Source of the DNA: DASXZH01 sp036502005
Lineage (GTDB): Bacteria > Armatimonadota > Fimbriimonadia > Fimbriimonadales > Fimbriimonadaceae
DNA: 64,000 nt
Direction: 5' to 3'
Assembly (NCBI GenBank): GCA_036502005.1
Contig: DASXZH010000020.1
Span: 1 to 64,000 of the forward strand
In this document: positions 60,351 through 64,000 of the stretch, piece after piece
How positions within the stretch are numbered: the stretch's first letter is position 1
Layout: each line of letters begins with the position of its first letter
Position numbers and translations under genes: made by a program
Notes under the pieces: model-generated
What the model was told of the DNA's origin: nothing
The model's database searches: none
Seen by the model: the letters and a program-made list of their open reading frames with translations, nothing else

Positions 60351-61932
60351 CACCCCATTGACCGGCTCCAACTTCATCGGCGGCGCGCGTTCCTCCCTTG
60401 GCGAGGAAAGCTTCCATGCCATCCGCGCCGAGGATGGCTCAACCCTGGAAACCGCGTTTTCTATTGCTACATCTGAAGAGATAGAAAGAGCAGTGGTGGT
60501 GGCCAGCCAAGCTTTTCCGGAATATGCCGCATGCGATTCTAGCCAAAGAGCAGGCTTTTTGGAACAGATTGCCCTAAACATCGAGGGGCTAGGAGAGAGG
60601 CTCGTTGAGCGAGCTTGCGAAGAGACCGCCCTCCCGACAGCTCGAGTTACCGGCGAAAGAGCCCGCACTTGCGGCCAGCTAAGATTGCTTGCCGAACTGA
60701 TTAGAGAAGGATCCTGGGTCGATGCCCGGATCGACACCGCCGATCCGAATCGTGCCTCCGGCCCGAAGCCGGATATCAGGCGCATGCTTGTTCCTATTGG
60801 GCCAGTTGCAGTGTTCGGGGCATCCAACTTCCCTCTAGCGTTTTCGGTGGCTGGAGGGGATACAGCTAGCGCTCTTGCTGCGGGGTGTCCGGTGGTAGTT
60901 AAAGCGCACCCTTCACATCCAGGAACGTCGGAATTGGTTGCGAGGGCAATCATTGCTGCCGCAGAGAGCACAAACATGCCAAAAGGGGTCTTTAGCATGC
61001 TGCATGGGGGAAAAGAGGTCGGCCAAGAGCTGGTAGTTCAGCCCGGTTTAGAGGCGGTTGGTTTTACCGGTTCCCATGCGGCAGGGAGGGCCCTGTTCGA
61101 TTTAGCAAATGCCCGCCCGAAGCCGATACCGGTCTTTGCAGAGATGGGAAGTGTGAACCCCCTCTTCGTTTTGCCAGGCGCTCTGCAGCAGAAGGCAGAG
61201 CAGATTGCAAAAGGATATGCCACATCTCTCACCCTTGGCGTTGGCCAATTCTGTACGAATCCGGGAGTTTTGGTTTGCGTTAAGAGCGAGGCCACGGATG
61301 CCTTTCTACGTGCCGTTTCTTCTCATTTGGCCGAATCGGTACCAGGCTGTATGCTGAACGAAGGCATTTTACGAAACTTCCACGCCGGGGCAGACCGCCT
61401 CAGCGCCCACGGCTTGGTGACCGACTTAACTAAAACGGAGCAGCCCAACGGGCGAGCGCAGGCCGCGCTTTTCACGACTTCGGCCCGACATTTCATTGAA
61501 AACCGGTCCCTGCAAGAGGAAGTATTTGGGCCTGCAGCCATCGCCGTCGTTTGCGACGGTTTTGATCAGTTAGAAGAAGTTGCGAAGTCGCTAAAGGGCC
61601 AACTAACTGCATCGCTATTTTTTGAAGAAAGCGATGCTGTGGCCGCGCAGCAAATACTCCCGATTCTAACTCGGTTAGCCGGGCGAGTTCTGGCTAATGG
61701 CTTTCCAACTGGTGTTGAAGTTTGCTCAGCCATGCAGCATGGAGGCCCTTATCCGGCCACCACCGATTCGCGTTTCACAAGCGTAGGAACCGCCGCGATA
61801 CTAAGATTTGTAAGGCCCATTGCTTATCAAAACGTGCCAGATGAGTTTCTGCCGGCCGAGCTCCAGGATGCTAATCCGAAAGGAATTTGGCGGATGATAA
61901 ATGGCCGCTTTTCAAACGCTAAGACAGGCTGA
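60343..61932 (+). CDS. Aldehyde dehydrogenase, 2-oxoglutarate-semialdehyde type
   Basis: A 529-residue NAD(P)-dependent dehydrogenase. The catalytic Cys is in GVGQFCTNPGV and the general-base Glu in FAEMGSVNPLF; PIGPVAVFGASNFPLAFSVAG is the cofactor segment. The whole layout matches alpha-ketoglutaric semialdehyde (2,5-dioxovalerate) dehydrogenases. Its ATG overlaps the end of the flavoenzyme gene. It converges with the epimerase gene with a 14-base overlap of 3' ends. It oxidises the semialdehyde from hydroxyproline or sugar-acid breakdown to 2-oxoglutarate. Confidence 0.92.
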   Translation: MINTPLTGSNFIGGARSSLGEESFHAIRAEDGSTLETAFSIATSEEIERAVVVASQAFPEYAACDSSQRAGFLEQIALNIEGLGERLVERACEETALPTARVTGERARTCGQLRLLAELIREGSWVDARIDTADPNRASGPKPDIRRMLVPIGPVAVFGASNFPLAFSVAGGDTASALAAGCPVVVKAHPSHPGTSELVARAIIAAAESTNMPKGVFSMLHGGKEVGQELVVQPGLEAVGFTGSHAAGRALFDLANARPKPIPVFAEMGSVNPLFVLPGALQQKAEQIAKGYATSLTLGVGQFCTNPGVLVCVKSEATDAFLRAVSSHLAESVPGCMLNEGILRNFHAGADRLSAHGLVTDLTKTEQPNGRAQAALFTTSARHFIENRSLQEEVFGPAAIAVVCDGFDQLEEVAKSLKGQLTASLFFEESDAVAAQQILPILTRLAGRVLANGFPTGVEVCSAMQHGGPYPATTDSRFTSVGTAAILRFVRPIAYQNVPDEFLPAELQDANPKGIWRMINGRFSNAKTG

Positions 61933-62884
61933 GATGCTGGTTCAGGTCCATATCGCTCATAAACGATTTCACGGTGACGTCTATGCCTTCGGCAAAACCA
62001 ACCGTTGGCTTGTAGCCTAACTCAGTTTGAGCAGCCTCGATGGATGGATAGGAATGCTCAATGTCACCTTGGCGGGGAGGGCCAAAGGAGACTTGAGCGT
62101 TTATACCGGTGGCTCGACTTAGTTCTGCAACCATGTCGAGGAGGGTAACTTGCTTCCCTGTACCCACGTTGAACGCTCGACCGAGCACGCTATCAGGAGC
62201 AGTTAAGCATTTTAAGTTAGCCTGAACGACATTCTTGATATAGACAAAATCCCTTGACTGGAGCCCATCTCCGTTGATCTTAATCGGCTTGCCCGAAATC
62301 ATCGCGGTGACGAAGATTGGAATCACCGAAGCATACGCACCAGCGGGATCCTGTCGCGGACCAAAAACATTGAAGTAGCGGAGGGCAACGGTTTTAAGCC
62401 CATACAGTTCATAAAACAGCCGCGCGTGTTCCTCCCCAACCATCTTTGCGAGCGCGTAGGGGCTCTCCGGCCGCAACATCATGCCTTCTTTTTTGGGGAG
62501 CTCAGGAGTATCGCCGTAAACAGCAGCGCTGCTAGCGAATACAAATCGTTCGGCGCCAGCATCGCGAGAAGCAATGAGGGCATTAAGGGTGCCTACCACG
62601 TTGATGTCGTTATTCAACACGGGATCGTCAATGCTCCACGGGACGCTGACCAGGGCCGCTTCATGGAAGAAGTTTGTGACACCTTTGGCGCAAGCCTTTA
62701 GGGTGTGTAAGTCGCGAATGTCAGCTTCAACGACCTCAACATCGTCCCTAAAATGGGCGATGTTCTCCTTTCGGCCGCTGGACCAACTGTCATAAATGAT
62801 GACTTCGTGCCCGAGGGCGAGCACAGCTTCCGCGAGATGGCTTCCAATGAAGCCTCCCCCGCCAGTTATGAGCGTCTTAGCCAT
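61919..62884 (-). CDS. NAD-dependent NDP-sugar epimerase
   Basis: A 321-residue extended SDR enzyme. TGGGGFIGSHLAEAVLALGH is the NAD site and SPYALAKMVGEEHARLFYEL carries the catalytic Y-x3-K. YFNVFGPRQDPAGAYA is typical of UDP-glucose 4-epimerase/WbpP-type enzymes. It supplies sugar nucleotides for surface polysaccharides, in keeping with the glycosyltransferase at the window end. TAAAAT lies nine bases upstream of ATG 62884. Confidence 0.92.
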   Translation of the reverse strand: MAKTLITGGGGFIGSHLAEAVLALGHEVIIYDSWSSGRKENIAHFRDDVEVVEADIRDLHTLKACAKGVTNFFHEAALVSVPWSIDDPVLNNDINVVGTLNALIASRDAGAERFVFASSAAVYGDTPELPKKEGMMLRPESPYALAKMVGEEHARLFYELYGLKTVALRYFNVFGPRQDPAGAYASVIPIFVTAMISGKPIKINGDGLQSRDFVYIKNVVQANLKCLTAPDSVLGRAFNVGTGKQVTLLDMVAELSRATGINAQVSFGPPRQGDIEHSYPSIEAAQTELGYKPTVGFAEGIDVTVKSFMSDMDLNQHLSLS

Positions 62885-63008
62885 CTGGAGCGTATTTTAC
62901 ACCTTCAGTGATTTGTGAGACTTTATCGGCGGCCTAAGTCAATAGTCCAACAAGTTGCGAGGCCATAGGTGTAAGAAGTGCCGGAATAGGCTAGAATTGT
63001 CGAGCAAT

Positions 63009-63692
63009 ATGAAAAGGTTGAAGAGTTCAGTCTCCAAAGTTCCGCTAGTCAAATCCCTGAAAACCAAATATAGAAATTCCAAGTTTGAAGGTTCCGAAGC
63101 TTATTGGGAGCAGCGATACGCAGTTGGAGGCAATTCTGGCGCGGGATCCTATGGCCGGCTCGCCACATACAAGGCTGAGATTCTAAACGACTTTGTAAAA
63201 GATAACAACATCGAAAGGGTCATCGAGTTCGGCTGCGGCGACGGTAACCAGCTCAAGCTTGGCAAATATCCTGCTTACATTGGGCTTGACGTCTCTCGCA
63301 CCATTCTTCAAAAGTGCTCTCGCGAGTTTGAGGGAGACAAGACAAAGAGTTTTTACGTTTATGACTCGCTAGCTTTTGTGGATAATGCGGGCGTTTTCCA
63401 GTCCGATCTGGCCATGTCATTGGACGTTATCTACCACTTGGTAGAAGAAGAGATTTATCTGAAATACATGCAAGATCTGTTTGCGACTGGCAAGCGTTAT
63501 GTCGCGATCTATGCCTCAAACCGGGACGTTGCGCCCGATAACCACCAGCATGAACACTGCTTTACAGATTGGGTCGCGGCAAACGCGAAATCCTGGAAGC
63601 TTCTAAAGAAGATCGATAATCCGTATCCTTATGATCCGGCAGATCCGGTAAACACGTCGATTTCCGACTTTTACTTCTTTGAAAAAACTTAG
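63009..63692 (+). CDS. SAM-dependent methyltransferase (class I)
   Basis: A 227-residue methyltransferase. IERVIEFGCGDGNQLKLG is SAM motif I and YIGLDVSRTILQKC motif II; DLAMSLDVIYHLVEEEIY is the post-II segment. There is no signal peptide. ATG 63009 is chosen because TAGAAT lies about 12 bases upstream; a GTG-type extension to 62955 is less likely. Neighbouring genes suggest polysaccharide or glycan modification. The substrate is unknown. Confidence 0.85.
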   Translation: MKRLKSSVSKVPLVKSLKTKYRNSKFEGSEAYWEQRYAVGGNSGAGSYGRLATYKAEILNDFVKDNNIERVIEFGCGDGNQLKLGKYPAYIGLDVSRTILQKCSREFEGDKTKSFYVYDSLAFVDNAGVFQSDLAMSLDVIYHLVEEEIYLKYMQDLFATGKRYVAIYASNRDVAPDNHQHEHCFTDWVAANAKSWKLLKKIDNPYPYDPADPVNTSISDFYFFEKT

Positions 63693-64000
63693 GCGAGTGC
63701 CGAAGCAAAGATCTGCATGATTTGATTGGTTACAACTTCTTCGCTATAGCGATGAACGACTTCTTCTCGGATGGTTGCGGGATCGTATTTGCTCGCTTTA
63801 TCGCGCATGGTTTTCATGGCGGCAGCTAGGGCGTCAACGTCTTTTGGCGTGACCATGATGCCCGTTGATTCGCCAATGATCCCTGCGGGCCCGCCACAAT
63901 CCGTAACCACCAGCGGCAGTCCCGTCGCCATCGCCTCGATAAGCACGATGCCAAACGTTTCCACAAAGCTTGGGTGCACAAAGGCGCTTGCTTGCCATAG
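63689..64000 (-). CDS. Glycosyltransferase family 4-like, C-terminal part (cut by window)
   Basis: The last ~100 residues of a GT-B glycosyltransferase that starts beyond the window. SAFVHPSFVETFGIVLIEAM and GLPLVVTDCGGPAGII carry the E-x7-E motif of the GT4 nucleotide-sugar site. The reading frame continues to the window edge without a stop. It converges with the methyltransferase gene, overlapping its 3' end by four bases. It likely belongs to a polysaccharide-synthesis cluster together with the epimerase. Confidence 0.9.
   Translation of the reverse strand, partial: LWQASAFVHPSFVETFGIVLIEAMATGLPLVVTDCGGPAGIIGESTGIMVTPKDVDALAAAMKTMRDKASKYDPATIREEVVHRYSEEVVTNQIMQIFASALA

Overview
The window is about 64 kb of a free-living, Gram-negative-type bacterium, most likely an armatimonad (Fimbriimonadia-like). 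This rests on three H-X9-DG pseudopilins with the FTLIELLVVIAIIAIL signature followed by an ILFPVFAQAK stretch, menaquinone synthesis by the futalosine route (mqnC), planctomycete-like DUF1549/DUF1553 and DUF1501 proteins, and SBBP/Ig-like surface proteins. The assignment is inference from family content; no rRNA is present.

Layout. 1-2.9 kb: a repeat element, a DNA methyltransferase carrying a C-terminal nuclease-like domain, and an orphan gene. 3.2-8.1 kb: a tight housekeeping operon (lysA, M50 protease, trpS, HAD hydrolase, mqnC). 8.1-12.6 kb: a nested repeat structure, a secreted protein, nitrilase, accB, pgk and an EVE-domain protein. 13.0-18.9 kb: a DUF2089/DUF4097 pair and a pilB-HDOD-pilT pilus-motor cluster. 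19.0-22.5 kb: a VOC protein, a membrane metallopeptidase, a sugar-phosphate isomerase and a lipoprotein. 22.7-25.2 kb: tRNA-Leu(CAG) and a degraded accessory patch (broken minimal nucleotidyltransferase, alkyltransferase-like protein, class A beta-lactamase homologue without signal peptide). 25.5-32.8 kb: a secreted RbsD/FucU-like protein coupled to a Tat-exported GH116 glycosidase, then a 1287-residue propeller/Ig surface protein. 32.9-41.7 kb: CoA-binding protein, metY, DUF1003 protein, sulfatase and a cytochrome/DUF1501 pair. 41.9-54.5 kb: phosphatases, phospholipase C, two pseudopilin-lipoprotein modules, three tandem TlpA-type thioredoxins (one split by an amber codon) and a frameshifted Ig/propeller protein. 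54.5-64 kb: dehydrogenase, ICMT-like methyltransferase, CsgG-like lipoprotein regulator, a third pseudopilin, an amino-acid oxidase/semialdehyde dehydrogenase pair, an NDP-sugar epimerase, a methyltransferase and a partial glycosyltransferase.

Three patterns run through the window. First, many monocistronic genes have a -10-like hexamer ending 6-7 bases before the start codon, with no Shine-Dalgarno sequence, which points to widespread leaderless transcription. Second, the clear simple tandem repeats have a unit of exactly seven bases. Third, a roughly 139-bp element with terminal inverted repeats is present in three copies, two of them nearly identical and inverted around the lysA-mqnC operon. 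The most unusual gene-level observations are a repeated module of H-X9-DG pseudopilin plus a roughly 100-residue lipoprotein with a shared F-[IL]-D-x5-P-x3-R-K-x-Y-I motif, and a putative extracellular sugar mutarotase coupled to a GH116 enzyme.
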